A program made the position numbers and the translations under genes. A stretch of 64,000 nt of DNA from a virus: positions 1 to 64,000 of IMG/VR virus record IMGVR_UViG_3300025883_000003. One strand, written 5' to 3'. The notes under the pieces were generated by a model. That model made no database searches. It was not told the DNA's origin and worked only from the letters and a program-made list of their open reading frames with translations. How positions within the stretch are numbered: position 1 is the first letter of the stretch; the number at the start of each line of letters is the position of its first letter. Positions 1-7,950 of the stretch are shown in pieces.

Positions 1-984
1 CGGCGCGATGACACGGAGCTGAACGGGTCGACTTTCTTCGAAGGGCTCGACTTCCGGGGCTTTTCGCCGACCCGCGCCCTACTCGAAGATCCGGGCATCT
101 GGCACTTGCTCGGGTACGCGCTCGGGAACGGCTACTTTCCCGACAAAGAGCTGCGCACGGAGTCGTTCCGGGTCTTCGCGCCCACACTGCCCGATGAGCC
201 TTTGCTCGATGGGTTCGAAGCGATGTGCGACTGCCACGAGATCCCGGCCATGCGCACCGAAGGCGAGCACGCCATGCTTTCGATCTGGGACCGGGGCTTT
301 CAGCAATGGCTGCGGGATCTGGGGTTCCGGTCGAGCGCAGAAGTGCAGACCATTCCGAACCGCTTCTTCCAAGGCCCCGCGTGGATTCGCGAGGCGTTGC
401 TCAAGGGGCTCTTCGCGAGCGCGGGGCGCTGGGATGTTTCGGACAACGCGCCCGTGCTCTACCTGCATCCGCCGCAGCTCCGCCAGTCCGCACTGCGGTG
501 CCTTTGGAGCGTGGGTATCGCGGCGCACGAAAAGCGGGGCGACTACGCGGTCCACAAGATCCGGGTCTCCGATGTGGCGAGCTACATGGCGCAAGTCAAT
601 TCGCTTCGAGAAGAGCCGCGTGAGGGTAGGGGCGAGCGCGTACGCGTGGGCCTTTGGGACAAGCTGCCCGTGTCCACATCGCAGACCATCGTCCGTGCGT
701 GCATGGTGAGCCCCGCGTTCAAAGAGCTAGACCAGCTCGACCGCACGAGTCTCATCCGTACCGAAGCGCAAGGCTTGGCGTTCCGCCGGCCGGTGGCCTT
801 CAATTGGCTCAGCAAGCTCGGCTTAGAGATTCCCGACGCGCTGCACTACCACCACGCCAAAGTCGGCGTGGTGGATGCAGAGCCGATCTCGCAAGCGCTC
901 ATGTACTACGTGGAAGTAGACGATGATCCGCACATGTTCGTAGCGAACCATCTAGTGCTTGGAGACTCACGCGCGGTGCTGTAG
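1..984 (+). CDS. C-terminal part of an intein with LAGLIDADG endonuclease motifs (5' partial)
   Basis: The frame is open from the window edge, so the N-terminus is missing. Two LAGLIDADG-like helices are visible: LLGYALGNGYF just after the edge and LLKGLFASAGRWD further on. The C-terminal end matches intein splicing blocks F and G (YYVEVDDDPHMFVANHLVLGD, ending at base 966). The usual terminal His-Asn is replaced by Gly-Asp and is followed by Ser, a possible +1 nucleophile. Only five residues (SRAVL) follow before the stop, so the C-extein is minimal or truncated. The host protein is unknown; a gene upstream of the neck genes, such as a terminase or other head gene, would fit position. Its last 18 bases overlap the 3' end of the opposite-strand gene. 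Confidence 0.7.
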   Translation, partial: RRDDTELNGSTFFEGLDFRGFSPTRALLEDPGIWHLLGYALGNGYFPDKELRTESFRVFAPTLPDEPLLDGFEAMCDCHEIPAMRTEGEHAMLSIWDRGFQQWLRDLGFRSSAEVQTIPNRFFQGPAWIREALLKGLFASAGRWDVSDNAPVLYLHPPQLRQSALRCLWSVGIAAHEKRGDYAVHKIRVSDVASYMAQVNSLREEPREGRGERVRVGLWDKLPVSTSQTIVRACMVSPAFKELDQLDRTSLIRTEAQGLAFRRPVAFNWLSKLGLEIPDALHYHHAKVGVVDAEPISQALMYYVEVDDDPHMFVANHLVLGDSRAVL

Positions 985-1311
985 CTCTTTGATAATCAAG
1001 AGCTGGTCGACGACCATGTTTCGAAGCTGTTGGTTTTCCGCCTCAAGATGATTCGTCTTCGCGTACTGCACGAGTCGCGTGCTGCGCGTACGCGATTGCT
1101 GGCGCCGCTTCTTAGGCTTCGCCGTTGGCGTAGGCGTCGCAGCGGTTTGGAGCTGCGACTTCCACTTGTAGATCAGCGCAGAGCTGAGTTTGTACTTCTT
1201 AGCGACCGCAGTTGCGCTCGTGCGATTCGCTTCGGCGACGTACTTCTGCTTCTGTGCGGGGGTGAACTTACGACGCTTGACGTGCCGCTTGCTAGTTGCC
1301 TTTGAGGGCAT
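967..1311 (-). CDS. IS3/IS911 OrfA-like helix-turn-helix DNA-binding protein
   Basis: A 114-residue basic protein. Residues about 13-55 match the HTH_Tnp_1 / IS911 OrfA domain (RRKFTPAQKQKYVAEA, then AVAKKYKLSSALIYKWKSQL). A Lys/Arg/Pro linker and a leucine-zipper-like helix follow (LEAENQQLRNMVVDQLLII). Size and order (HTH, then zipper) are those of OrfA. No OrfB integrase ORF or terminal inverted repeats are visible, so this looks like a free-standing regulator rather than an active insertion sequence. An AAGGG ribosome binding site lies about 8 bases before the ATG. Its TGA stop coincides with the Ser codon that ends the preceding intein. Confidence 0.7.
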   Translation of the reverse strand: MPSKATSKRHVKRRKFTPAQKQKYVAEANRTSATAVAKKYKLSSALIYKWKSQLQTAATPTPTAKPKKRRQQSRTRSTRLVQYAKTNHLEAENQQLRNMVVDQLLIIKELQHRA

Positions 1312-1343
1312 GGGGGTTCCCTTCGGGGTGGTAGGTTGTAGGA

Positions 1344-1384
1344 CTACGGTCCATCATATTCGACGGACCGTAGACGCTTGTCAA
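1344..1384 (-). promoter_or_regulatory. Promoter/operator of the HTH gene, with 9-bp inverted repeat
   Basis: On the minus strand a consensus TTGACA (1384-1379) precedes TATGAT (1358-1353) with a long 20-base spacer. A perfect 9-bp inverted repeat, CTACGGTCC...GGACCGTAG, at 1344-1352 and 1365-1373 brackets the -10. It carries the ACGGTC/GACCGT half-sites found at other promoters here, so operator function is likely. The long spacer makes the exact -10 uncertain. Confidence 0.5.
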
Positions 1385-1392
1385 GCCGTTCC

Positions 1393-1677
1393 TTAGTTCA
1401 AGGCAGGATCGGTCGTAGCGGGCTTGCCGCAGTTGGGGCAGTCGGGGTCTCCACAAGTCTCTTGGGGGATTAGAGAGTCGTAGTACGACATGATCCGGTT
1501 GAGCCCGTCTTCGAGTAGCGATAGCGGCACCTTCTTATCTCGGAAAATGCCCACGATCTCGTCGTCGTCATCGATCACTACCACGTCTTGCCAGAAGACC
1601 GGCGTGGGGCTCCCTTCGAGTGGCGCAGCGGGTCCGCGCGTCCAGATGATCATATGCCCTGTGACTTTGACTCTCAT
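1393..1677 (-). CDS. Small hypothetical protein with C-terminal cysteine cluster
   Basis: About 94 residues, starting MRVKVTGHMIIW. The start at 1677 lies two bases after the stop of the upstream gene, so the two are probably co-transcribed and translationally coupled. An earlier in-frame ATG would overlap that gene. The acidic middle (VVVIDDDDEIVGIF) looks beta-rich. The C-terminal TCGDPDCPNCGKP (Cys-x4-Cys-x2-Cys) could bind zinc. I do not recognise the family. Confidence 0.6.
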   Translation of the reverse strand: MRVKVTGHMIIWTRGPAAPLEGSPTPVFWQDVVVIDDDDEIVGIFRDKKVPLSLLEDGLNRIMSYYDSLIPQETCGDPDCPNCGKPATTDPALN

Positions 1678-1679
1678 GC

Positions 1680-2201
1680 TTACTGCCCCCATCCCGCACA
1701 CACGGGGCCAAGCCCGCGTTCGATGCTCTCCGGCACGGTGAGCTTACGACCACATCGGCCGCAGCGCCCCTCGTGCCAAAACTCCGCGGGTGCGAAGTCT
1801 TCATCGGTGGTGAAGCGCTTCCAAAGCCAGCGGAAGGCCCGCGCGCTTGGCGCCTCTTCGGTGATCCGGCTCTTGCGGCCGTGCACGAACTTTTCAGCGT
1901 CGAAGATCGTTCCGAGAAACGAGTAGTCGGAATCGTTGTCGGGTCCGCTCAGCAAGCCGACGAAAAAGAGTTCCTTGTTCTCTTCGACTTCCTTGCGCTT
2001 GATCTTGTACGTGAAGCGGTTGCCGGTCTCCGGGTTCAGCACGGTGAACGTCGCGTTGCCCGCGAGCGCGTACGCTTTCGCAAAAGCTGGGGTGTGAAGT
2101 CGTCCGCGCATGCTCACGGGCGCATCGTCGGGCAGCTCTTGCGCACCCATCACGTCTTCGATCGTCGGGGGGTCTACAAACTCGTCGGTGTGGTCAATCA
2201 T
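1680..2201 (-). CDS. DUF6011-domain protein
   Basis: 173 residues. The C-terminal 30 residues, with CGRCGRKLTVPESIERGLGP then VCAGW, match the DUF6011 signature (CxxCGR.LT.P.S...G.GP.C), a small zinc-binding module common in phage and plasmid proteins of unknown function. The middle (residues about 45-100) is a predicted beta-rich region with NPETGNRFTYKIKR. The start is supported by GAAGGG about 9 bases upstream and by a strong sigma70-like promoter. It is first of a leftward pair or trio with the genes ending at 1393 and perhaps 967. Confidence 0.75.
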   Translation of the reverse strand: MIDHTDEFVDPPTIEDVMGAQELPDDAPVSMRGRLHTPAFAKAYALAGNATFTVLNPETGNRFTYKIKRKEVEENKELFFVGLLSGPDNDSDYSFLGTIFDAEKFVHGRKSRITEEAPSARAFRWLWKRFTTDEDFAPAEFWHEGRCGRCGRKLTVPESIERGLGPVCAGWGQ

Positions 2202-2222
2202 GGTCTTAGTCCCTTCACCTAA

Positions 2223-2251
2223 AGAGTACGGTGCACCGTATAGAATGTCAA
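2223..2251 (-). promoter_or_regulatory. Sigma70-like promoter with a 14-bp palindrome in its spacer
   Basis: On the minus strand TTGACA (2251-2246), a 17-base spacer and TACTCT (2228-2223) lie about 22 bases before the start codon of the DUF6011 gene. The spacer and -10 edge contain the perfect palindrome TACGGTGCACCGTA (2227-2240). This placement is ideal for a repressor operator. Confidence 0.65.
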
Positions 2252-2283
2252 ACCGACCGTATAGCTCCGTGTTTTGCAGGGAT

Positions 2284-2312
2284 TTGTAATCGTATACGAT
2301 GTATGGTATACT
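2284..2312 (+). promoter_or_regulatory. Sigma70-like promoter, predicted leaderless, with TCGTATACGA palindrome
   Basis: TTGTAA (2284-2289), a 17-base spacer and TATACT (2307-2312). The start codon at 2319 is exactly six bases after the -10, so transcription should begin at or next to the ATG. The spacer begins with the perfect 10-bp palindrome TCGTATACGA (2290-2299). The architecture is repeated at 31398-31426 on the other strand. Confidence 0.65.
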
Positions 2313-2318
2313 TGGGGG

Positions 2319-2852
2319 ATGAAGCGCTCTCAGCTATTCGCGCGTCTTGTCGCCCGACTCCCCGATATCGTGTTCGCGGAGTACGGGCGGAAGGACGTGT
2401 GCATTCCCGCCGCGTACCACTGCCAGGAAATCTTACGCGCCAAGGGGATACCCGCGCGCCTTGCGTGCATGGACGCCGTTGCGATGAATTGGCCTTTCGT
2501 CGAATGGGTGAACCGGCGCTTGGATGGGCACCACGATCCAATGCCGCACTACGCATGGTCGGTCGGGATCACGCACATGAACCCGGATGCGGAAGGCTAC
2601 CTGAGCCACCTTGTGTGTGTGTCGAAGGGCGCGGTGATCGATTGCGCAGCCGGGGGAATGTCACGGCCGCAGCAAGGGATGCCCGTTCCCGCTGGGCTCA
2701 TCGTGAAAGGCGGCAAGTGGCACGACGACACGACGGTGGTCACGTACGAGCCGTCGCCGGAGCCTGTTCCGCCGATGTGGCGGCTCGACCCCATCGCCAC
2801 GGCGCGCGTGCAAGCGCGGATCAAAAAAGAGATCCTAGAGCAAGGGAGCTGA
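2319..2852 (+). CDS. Putative transglutaminase/cysteine-peptidase-like protein
   Basis: 177 residues from MKRSQLFARL. This start is preferred over an upstream in-frame ATG because the promoter -10 ends six bases before it. The order KDVCIPAAYHCQEILRAKGI (Cys plus helix), then GYLSHLVCV (His) and GAVIDCAAG (Asp) resembles the Cys-His-Asp layout of transglutaminase-like or papain-fold enzymes. Family membership is inferred from pattern only. It is the first rightward gene before the neck and tail operon. A role in particle maturation or as an early accessory enzyme is open. Confidence 0.5.
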   Translation: MKRSQLFARLVARLPDIVFAEYGRKDVCIPAAYHCQEILRAKGIPARLACMDAVAMNWPFVEWVNRRLDGHHDPMPHYAWSVGITHMNPDAEGYLSHLVCVSKGAVIDCAAGGMSRPQQGMPVPAGLIVKGGKWHDDTTVVTYEPSPEPVPPMWRLDPIATARVQARIKKEILEQGS

Positions 2853-2886
2853 TTATCCTGAGCCCGTGAGCTAACCTTGCGGGGAC

Positions 2887-3738
2887 ATGGCCGACCCTTC
2901 GAAGCTCGCGCCCCCCGCGCCCGTCGATCACTCCGATCGGACCGTCGACGTACCGCGGACCATCGGGGCCTACGATCCAAGTGAAGACTACCCCGCGAAG
3001 CAGAAGACGCGGGCTGATTTCCGGCCCCAAGAGTTCGATCGAGTCATCGGGCAGCACGGCAAGTACGTCACGTGGCGCAAGGCCCTGCTTTGCCCGTGCG
3101 AGAACCGCGATACGGGGCAGCCCCAAGTCGATTGCGAGGACTGCGACGGCTCGGGCTACGTCTACGTCGACAAGCACCGCATCCGCGCGCACATGGTGAG
3201 CTTCGACAAGGCCACCAAAATCTACGAGAAGTTCGGCATGTGGCTCGAAGGCAACGTGCAGATCACCGTGCTCCCGCAGTACCGGCTCGGCTTCCGCGAT
3301 TCCATCGAAATGGAAGACGCGCTCATGAGCTTCAACGAGCTACTTCGGAAGGGGAACCGGCGCGGCCGGCGGAGCAAGCTCCCAGACGGCTACGACTCCG
3401 CTCGCTACCGGATCACCACCGTGACGCGGCTGGCGTATCATTCGGGAGACTCGTTCGCGCTACTCGAATCAGGCTACCATTTCGAAGTGAGCGATGAGGG
3501 GTGGATCAAGTGGCTCGCGCCGGGGAACAACGCCGTGCCTGACGGCGAGACAATCAGCGTGCTCTACGATTTCCACCCCGTTTTCCAGATCATTAGCCAC
3601 CCGCATGCGACGCGCGATGACGTGCGGGGCACCAAGGTGGCCAAAGACACGTCCTACGCACTCCCCATTCAGGCCGCGGCGCGGCTTGATTACCTCATCG
3701 ATATCAACGCGGCTGCGATACCGCCGGTCACAGGATAA
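2887..3738 (+). CDS. Putative neck/head-tail connector structural protein with zinc motif
   Basis: 283 residues. A Pro-rich N-terminus is followed by a cysteine cluster (LLCPCEN then CEDCDGSGYVYV) resembling a DnaJ-type zinc finger, then mixed alpha/beta sequence with LPQYRLGFRDSIEMED. Its place ahead of gp10-like tail-completion, terminator-like and sheath genes suggests a virion neck component. The family is not firmly recognised. A GATTATCC element lies about 30 bases upstream of the ATG. The last base is shared with the next gene's start (TAATG). Confidence 0.5.
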   Translation: MADPSKLAPPAPVDHSDRTVDVPRTIGAYDPSEDYPAKQKTRADFRPQEFDRVIGQHGKYVTWRKALLCPCENRDTGQPQVDCEDCDGSGYVYVDKHRIRAHMVSFDKATKIYEKFGMWLEGNVQITVLPQYRLGFRDSIEMEDALMSFNELLRKGNRRGRRSKLPDGYDSARYRITTVTRLAYHSGDSFALLESGYHFEVSDEGWIKWLAPGNNAVPDGETISVLYDFHPVFQIISHPHATRDDVRGTKVAKDTSYALPIQAAARLDYLIDINAAAIPPVTG

Positions 3739-4541
3739 TGGCGCTCGTCAGAGTCGATCTTGCCGATGTGGTAGCCAACGTGGCGCGGGGGTTGCCACGG
3801 CTCAGCGACACCCGGCGACTCCAAATGGAGCTGGGTGCATCGGCGATGCAGTATTGGAAGCAGCTCGCCAAAACCAAGCTACTCAGCTCATCGGCTTCCT
3901 ACACGTCTTCGCTCAGCCATCGGTCCACGGAGAGCCGGGAGTACATCGTGCTCACGGGCGTGCTCCCGAACATGATTGAAGGCGGGTTCAAGGGCGGCGA
4001 CATGCGCGATTGGATGCTCAAGGGCGCCAAATCCAAGATGGGCAAGAACGGGCGGTATCTCACCATCCCGTTTCGCCACGGCTCCAAAGACACGACGGGC
4101 CGCAACGTCGGGCCGGAAATGCCCAGACCCATCTACAACGCCGCCAAGAAGCTCGACGGCACCAAGAGCAAGGCGAAGCGACTCACGGGCGAGGGCGGCA
4201 AGAGCGTGCTCTACGGCAAGCGCCTTGAGCCCCACGGGCGCGGCGTGAGCAAGCAAGTCACCAAGATGCTCAACACGAAGGCCAAAGACTGGCACACCAC
4301 GAGCATCTACACGGGCATGCAGCGCACCGAAAAGCAGTACGAATCGGCGAATCAGACGGGCGGTTACACGACCTTCCGGCGGATCAGTACCAACACGCGC
4401 TCAGGGATCGACCCGAAGACCGGGCAGATGCGTAAGAGCTGGCACCATCCGGGGATCAAGGCCGTCAACTTCGCGGTCAAGGTGCGGGAGCGCGTGGAAC
4501 AGCTCGCGCCTATCACTTTGCGGCAGATTTTAGGGGAATAA
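3738..4541 (+). CDS. HK97 gp10-like tail completion/minor tail protein
   Basis: 267 residues. The C-terminal WHHPGIKAVNF is the hallmark of gp10-like tail-completion proteins (W..PG.k...f), which act at the head-tail joint. Basic central segments (KGAKSKMGKNGRYLTIPFRH) are typical. It overlaps both neighbours by one base (TAATG), so it is translated as part of the neck operon. The length is greater than the usual 130-200 residues, owing to an inserted basic middle. Confidence 0.65.
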   Translation: MALVRVDLADVVANVARGLPRLSDTRRLQMELGASAMQYWKQLAKTKLLSSSASYTSSLSHRSTESREYIVLTGVLPNMIEGGFKGGDMRDWMLKGAKSKMGKNGRYLTIPFRHGSKDTTGRNVGPEMPRPIYNAAKKLDGTKSKAKRLTGEGGKSVLYGKRLEPHGRGVSKQVTKMLNTKAKDWHTTSIYTGMQRTEKQYESANQTGGYTTFRRISTNTRSGIDPKTGQMRKSWHHPGIKAVNFAVKVRERVEQLAPITLRQILGE

Positions 4542-5326
4542 TGGGGCGCAAAGACAAAGCGAACACCCGCAACCTAGGCGGCACACTCCAAAACGAAATC
4601 GAGCCCTTCTTCGAAGGGCCGCTACTCGCCAACGCGCGCACGAGCATCGTGCTCTTGGAGCGTGTGATCTTGGGTCTTTTGCGCTCCGAGGTAGACCGGC
4701 TGAAGGATAACGAGGAAGAGCTGACGCGCTTTTTCAGCCATTTTTTCGATCCCACGGCGGGCGCCGAAGAGCGCGCGCGATTCGTCACCAACTTTCAACG
4801 CGAGCCGCCGGTCACGGTCATCGGCTACCCGCGCGCAGCGGGCGACTTCCCATGCTTCGCCATTATCCTTGAGAGCGAGGAAGAGACCGACCCCCCGATC
4901 ATGGGGGACTACGTTGGGATGACGCTCGAAGGCGAGCCCGGCGAAGCGGCGGAGTACGAGGGCGGCTTCTTTCGCAACACCTACGGGATCTACATCTACG
5001 CGCAGAATTCCGATGTGGCCGTCTATCTCTACCAGTTTGCCAAGATGGTGATTTTCGGTGCAAAAACCGCGCTTCAATGTGCGGGTTTCACCGACTTGAG
5101 CTTCAGCGGCGGCGAGCTGAGCCCGCAGGAAATGTACTTGCCGGATAACATGTACGCGCGCGTCTTGCGCGTTCAGGCGACCGCGCCAATGACGGTGCCG
5201 CGCCTCGTGATCGATCCTGCAAAGGTTCGTGTCCTAGGGCTGTACATGGATGATATCGTAGTGGACGGAATGCGCGGGGGCGTGACACCGTACGCTACAG
5301 AAGGATCTGAAAATGGCGAAAGCTAG
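4541..5326 (+). CDS. Putative tail terminator/neck protein
   Basis: 261 residues; GGGGA lies a few bases before the ATG. It contains alternating hydrophobic beta strands (NTYGIYIYAQNSDVAVYLY) and a conserved-looking YLPDNMYARVLRVQATA segment. Position between the gp10-like gene and the sheath gene is that of tail terminator or neck proteins in contractile-tail phages. The function is inferred from order and not from a recognised signature. It overlaps the next gene by 14 bases. Confidence 0.45.
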   Translation: MGRKDKANTRNLGGTLQNEIEPFFEGPLLANARTSIVLLERVILGLLRSEVDRLKDNEEELTRFFSHFFDPTAGAEERARFVTNFQREPPVTVIGYPRAAGDFPCFAIILESEEETDPPIMGDYVGMTLEGEPGEAAEYEGGFFRNTYGIYIYAQNSDVAVYLYQFAKMVIFGAKTALQCAGFTDLSFSGGELSPQEMYLPDNMYARVLRVQATAPMTVPRLVIDPAKVRVLGLYMDDIVVDGMRGGVTPYATEGSENGES

Positions 5327-5651
5327 GGGGCGCTCCGGGGGGAGCACACAGAGTTCGTCGGAACCGCGTAAGTCGGAGCCGGCGGTAGAGGATAACGGGG
5401 CCACGCCAGAGGCCGCGCCGGAGCCCGGTTTACCGGAGCCGACGCCCGAAGAGAGCCCTTCGGCAGATAGTTTGCCGCAAGGGCTGCCAGACCGAACGCC
5501 ACGCGTTACGATTCAGGCATTCGTGCGGGGGGCCAAAGATCCAATTCTACGTGCGTTCGCAGGCCAAGAGCGGCTGACACAGGCCGCTCGGAAGCTGACA
5601 CGGGCTGAGTGGAAGACGGCATTCGAAGCCTTCAAAAGTGAACCTAGGTAG
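5313..5651 (+). CDS. Small hypothetical protein with disordered N-terminus
   Basis: 112 residues. The first 60 are a low-complexity Ser/Pro/Glu segment. The last 50 (VTIQAFVRGAKDPILRAFAG then KLTRAEWKTAFEAF) are helical and probably the folded part. An AAGGA ribosome binding site lies about 7 bases before the ATG. It sits directly before the sheath gene in the tail operon, so a small virion or assembly protein is plausible. Confidence 0.6.
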   Translation: MAKARGRSGGSTQSSSEPRKSEPAVEDNGATPEAAPEPGLPEPTPEESPSADSLPQGLPDRTPRVTIQAFVRGAKDPILRAFAGQERLTQAARKLTRAEWKTAFEAFKSEPR

Positions 5652-5665
5652 GGGGTAAGGGGTAC

Positions 5666-7936
5666 ATGGCTACTGCAATCTTTTTCAACGGGCGGCGAAT
5701 TAACGTCCCGCAGGTCGTCAGCAAAGTCGACGCAAGCGCGCTGAGCAGTGTCAGCCCGTCCGCAGTCGGAATCGTCGCGCTGATCGGCACTGCCGAAGGT
5801 GGCGTTCCGTTGACCGTCGACGAGTCGGATTCCGACATGACACGGGCTGGCCAGGTCTTCGACCGCTACCGCACGGGAGACCTGAAAACCGCGTCGCTTT
5901 TCGCGTTCGAACCGTCCAGCGATGACGCCGTGCCCAACGGCGCGCAGAAGATCGTTGCCGTGAAAGTCAATCCCGCCACGCAGAGCACTGCGACCCTGCA
6001 AGACGGAACACCCGCCGGGGCCGTGGATCTCACGAGCCGCGACTACGGGCTGTTCACGGAGCAGATCAATATCACGATCGAAGCCGGCACGAATCAGGGC
6101 AAAAAGCTCACCGTCGTCTTCGAGGATGAGAGCGAAGTCTTCGATGACGTGGGCGGCGATGCCGTGTTCACCGCGGGTTACGCGGCGGGCTCAGACGGCT
6201 ACGACACGATCACAGGGCAAGTCACGGCGACGGAGTTCCTTGCTGCGGCCACCAAAGACGAGTTGGGGCTCTCCGCAGAGCGCACCGCCGATATCCCGGC
6301 ACCGGGCGTGCTCGATGTGGCCAGCGACAATGTAGGCGACACGACTCAGACGATCACCGTCTACGGGCTCGACGCGTCGGATGTGCCCATCAAAGAGAGC
6401 ATTGCACTGAACGGCACCACGAACGTCACGGGCTCCGTGAGCTTCACCAAGGTGCTCGGGTGCGTGCTCGATGGGGTCGCTCTTGGCACCGTCACAGTCA
6501 GCGACTCGCCGATCACCGCCACGCTGTTCGCGCTCGCGACCACCGTGCTTACGCGCGGCGTCGTGCTCACCACCAATACGCCCGTCAACGGCGTGGTCAC
6601 GGTGACCATCGATACGGACGACGCGACCGATTGCGTGATTCGAGGCACCAACGCTTCGGGCATCGAAATCGCAGAGCGCATCGATCTGACGGCCGCGAAC
6701 ACGTTGCCGGTTGTCGGCACCGTGGTGTTCGCCAAGATCACGCAAATCGAGCTGGGGGATACCGCCTTGGTGCGTACCGTCTCGATTAGCTGCAACGCAG
6801 AAGCCACGAAGCACAGCACGTTCGCAACCGTGTCGAAGCTCGTAGACCGGCTCAACACACTCGATGGATTCACTGCCGCAGCACTTGTGCGGAACCCGAC
6901 CACCTTTCTCATGACCGACATGGATAACGGGGCGGCAGTGAACCTTTTGGCGGTGACGGCCGACTTCGATGGGGATCTCTTCAAGATCGTCGATAAGCTC
7001 AACACGGAAAGTGCCTACGTCAGCGCCGCACGCGCGACGGGCGCCGCCGGAGCGCCGGCAGACACCGCAAGCCCGATCTACCTCACGGGCGGGATCGAAG
7101 GCGTCACGACGATCAGTCAGTGGCAAGCCGCCTTCGAACTTCTTCGCAAGCGGCGGGTGACCACCATCGTGCCGCTCACTCAAGACCCCGCAGTGCACAA
7201 CCTCTTGCTCTCCCATCTGGTCGAGCGAGCGGGCCGACTCCGCAGCGAGGCGAACGGCTACGCAGGGCTCGGCACCACGGACGGCGAGGGCGAGACTCGG
7301 GCCAATATCAAGTCGCAGATTCAGGTCGTTCAGAGCCGGCATATCAGTGCCATCGGCGAAGAGTGTCAGCGCTTCGACCCAGAGACCGGCGTTGCTACTT
7401 GGTATCCGCCGTACATCTACTCAGCAATCGCGGCTGGCATGCAGGCGGGAAGCCCCATCGGCGAGCCGATGACGCGCAAGCGCCCCAATGTCACGGACAC
7501 CCGCAATGACAGCTCGTGGAGCGTCGAAAACGACGTGGAAGAGCTGATCGACGCAGGGCTCATGATGAGTGAAAAGGTCGACGGCGTTGGCATCCGCTGG
7601 GTCCGTTCGATCACCACGCACTTGGCAGACGATAACGTCGTCTTCACGGAAATGAGCGCGAACGAAGCGGCCAACACGGCCATCTTCGAGTTGCGCCGAA
7701 CACTCGAATTGAAGATCGGTCAACGGGGGTTGGCGGGTTCAGCGGCGGCTATCAAAGGGCTGGCCAACGATGAGCTTGGTAGGCTCATCGATGACGAGAT
7801 CATCGTGGCGTACCGGGCACTGCAAGTAGAGCAGATCGGCGACGTGTTCCCGGTCTCGGTCGAGATTGCGCCGGTACTTCCGATCAACTTCATTCCGATT
7901 ACCGTCCATCTCGTGGCGGTACGGGCAGCGGCATAA
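5666..7936 (+). CDS. Contractile tail sheath protein
   Basis: 756 residues. The N-terminus (MATAIFFNGRRINVP then SPSAVGIVALIGTAEGG) and the C-terminal half (RRVTTIVPLTQDPAVHNLL, then FTEMSANEAANTAIFELRRT and LPINFIPITVHLVAV) follow the pattern of phage tail sheath subunits. These polymerise around the tube and contract on infection. The middle (about residues 160-370) holds Thr/Val-rich Ig-like segments, an insertion that makes it longer than the P2 FI type (about 400). A strong AGGGGG ribosome binding site and an adjacent tube gene support the call. Confidence 0.85.
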   Translation: MATAIFFNGRRINVPQVVSKVDASALSSVSPSAVGIVALIGTAEGGVPLTVDESDSDMTRAGQVFDRYRTGDLKTASLFAFEPSSDDAVPNGAQKIVAVKVNPATQSTATLQDGTPAGAVDLTSRDYGLFTEQINITIEAGTNQGKKLTVVFEDESEVFDDVGGDAVFTAGYAAGSDGYDTITGQVTATEFLAAATKDELGLSAERTADIPAPGVLDVASDNVGDTTQTITVYGLDASDVPIKESIALNGTTNVTGSVSFTKVLGCVLDGVALGTVTVSDSPITATLFALATTVLTRGVVLTTNTPVNGVVTVTIDTDDATDCVIRGTNASGIEIAERIDLTAANTLPVVGTVVFAKITQIELGDTALVRTVSISCNAEATKHSTFATVSKLVDRLNTLDGFTAAALVRNPTTFLMTDMDNGAAVNLLAVTADFDGDLFKIVDKLNTESAYVSAARATGAAGAPADTASPIYLTGGIEGVTTISQWQAAFELLRKRRVTTIVPLTQDPAVHNLLLSHLVERAGRLRSEANGYAGLGTTDGEGETRANIKSQIQVVQSRHISAIGEECQRFDPETGVATWYPPYIYSAIAAGMQAGSPIGEPMTRKRPNVTDTRNDSSWSVENDVEELIDAGLMMSEKVDGVGIRWVRSITTHLADDNVVFTEMSANEAANTAIFELRRTLELKIGQRGLAGSAAAIKGLANDELGRLIDDEIIVAYRALQVEQIGDVFPVSVEIAPVLPINFIPITVHLVAVRAAA

Positions 7937-7950
7937 GGTAGGGGGCATCA

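Noticed and set aside
6191-7342. Long opposite-strand ORF across the sheath gene
   Set aside because: High G+C content lengthens antisense frames; its composition (Arg/His-rich) is typical of a shadow frame.
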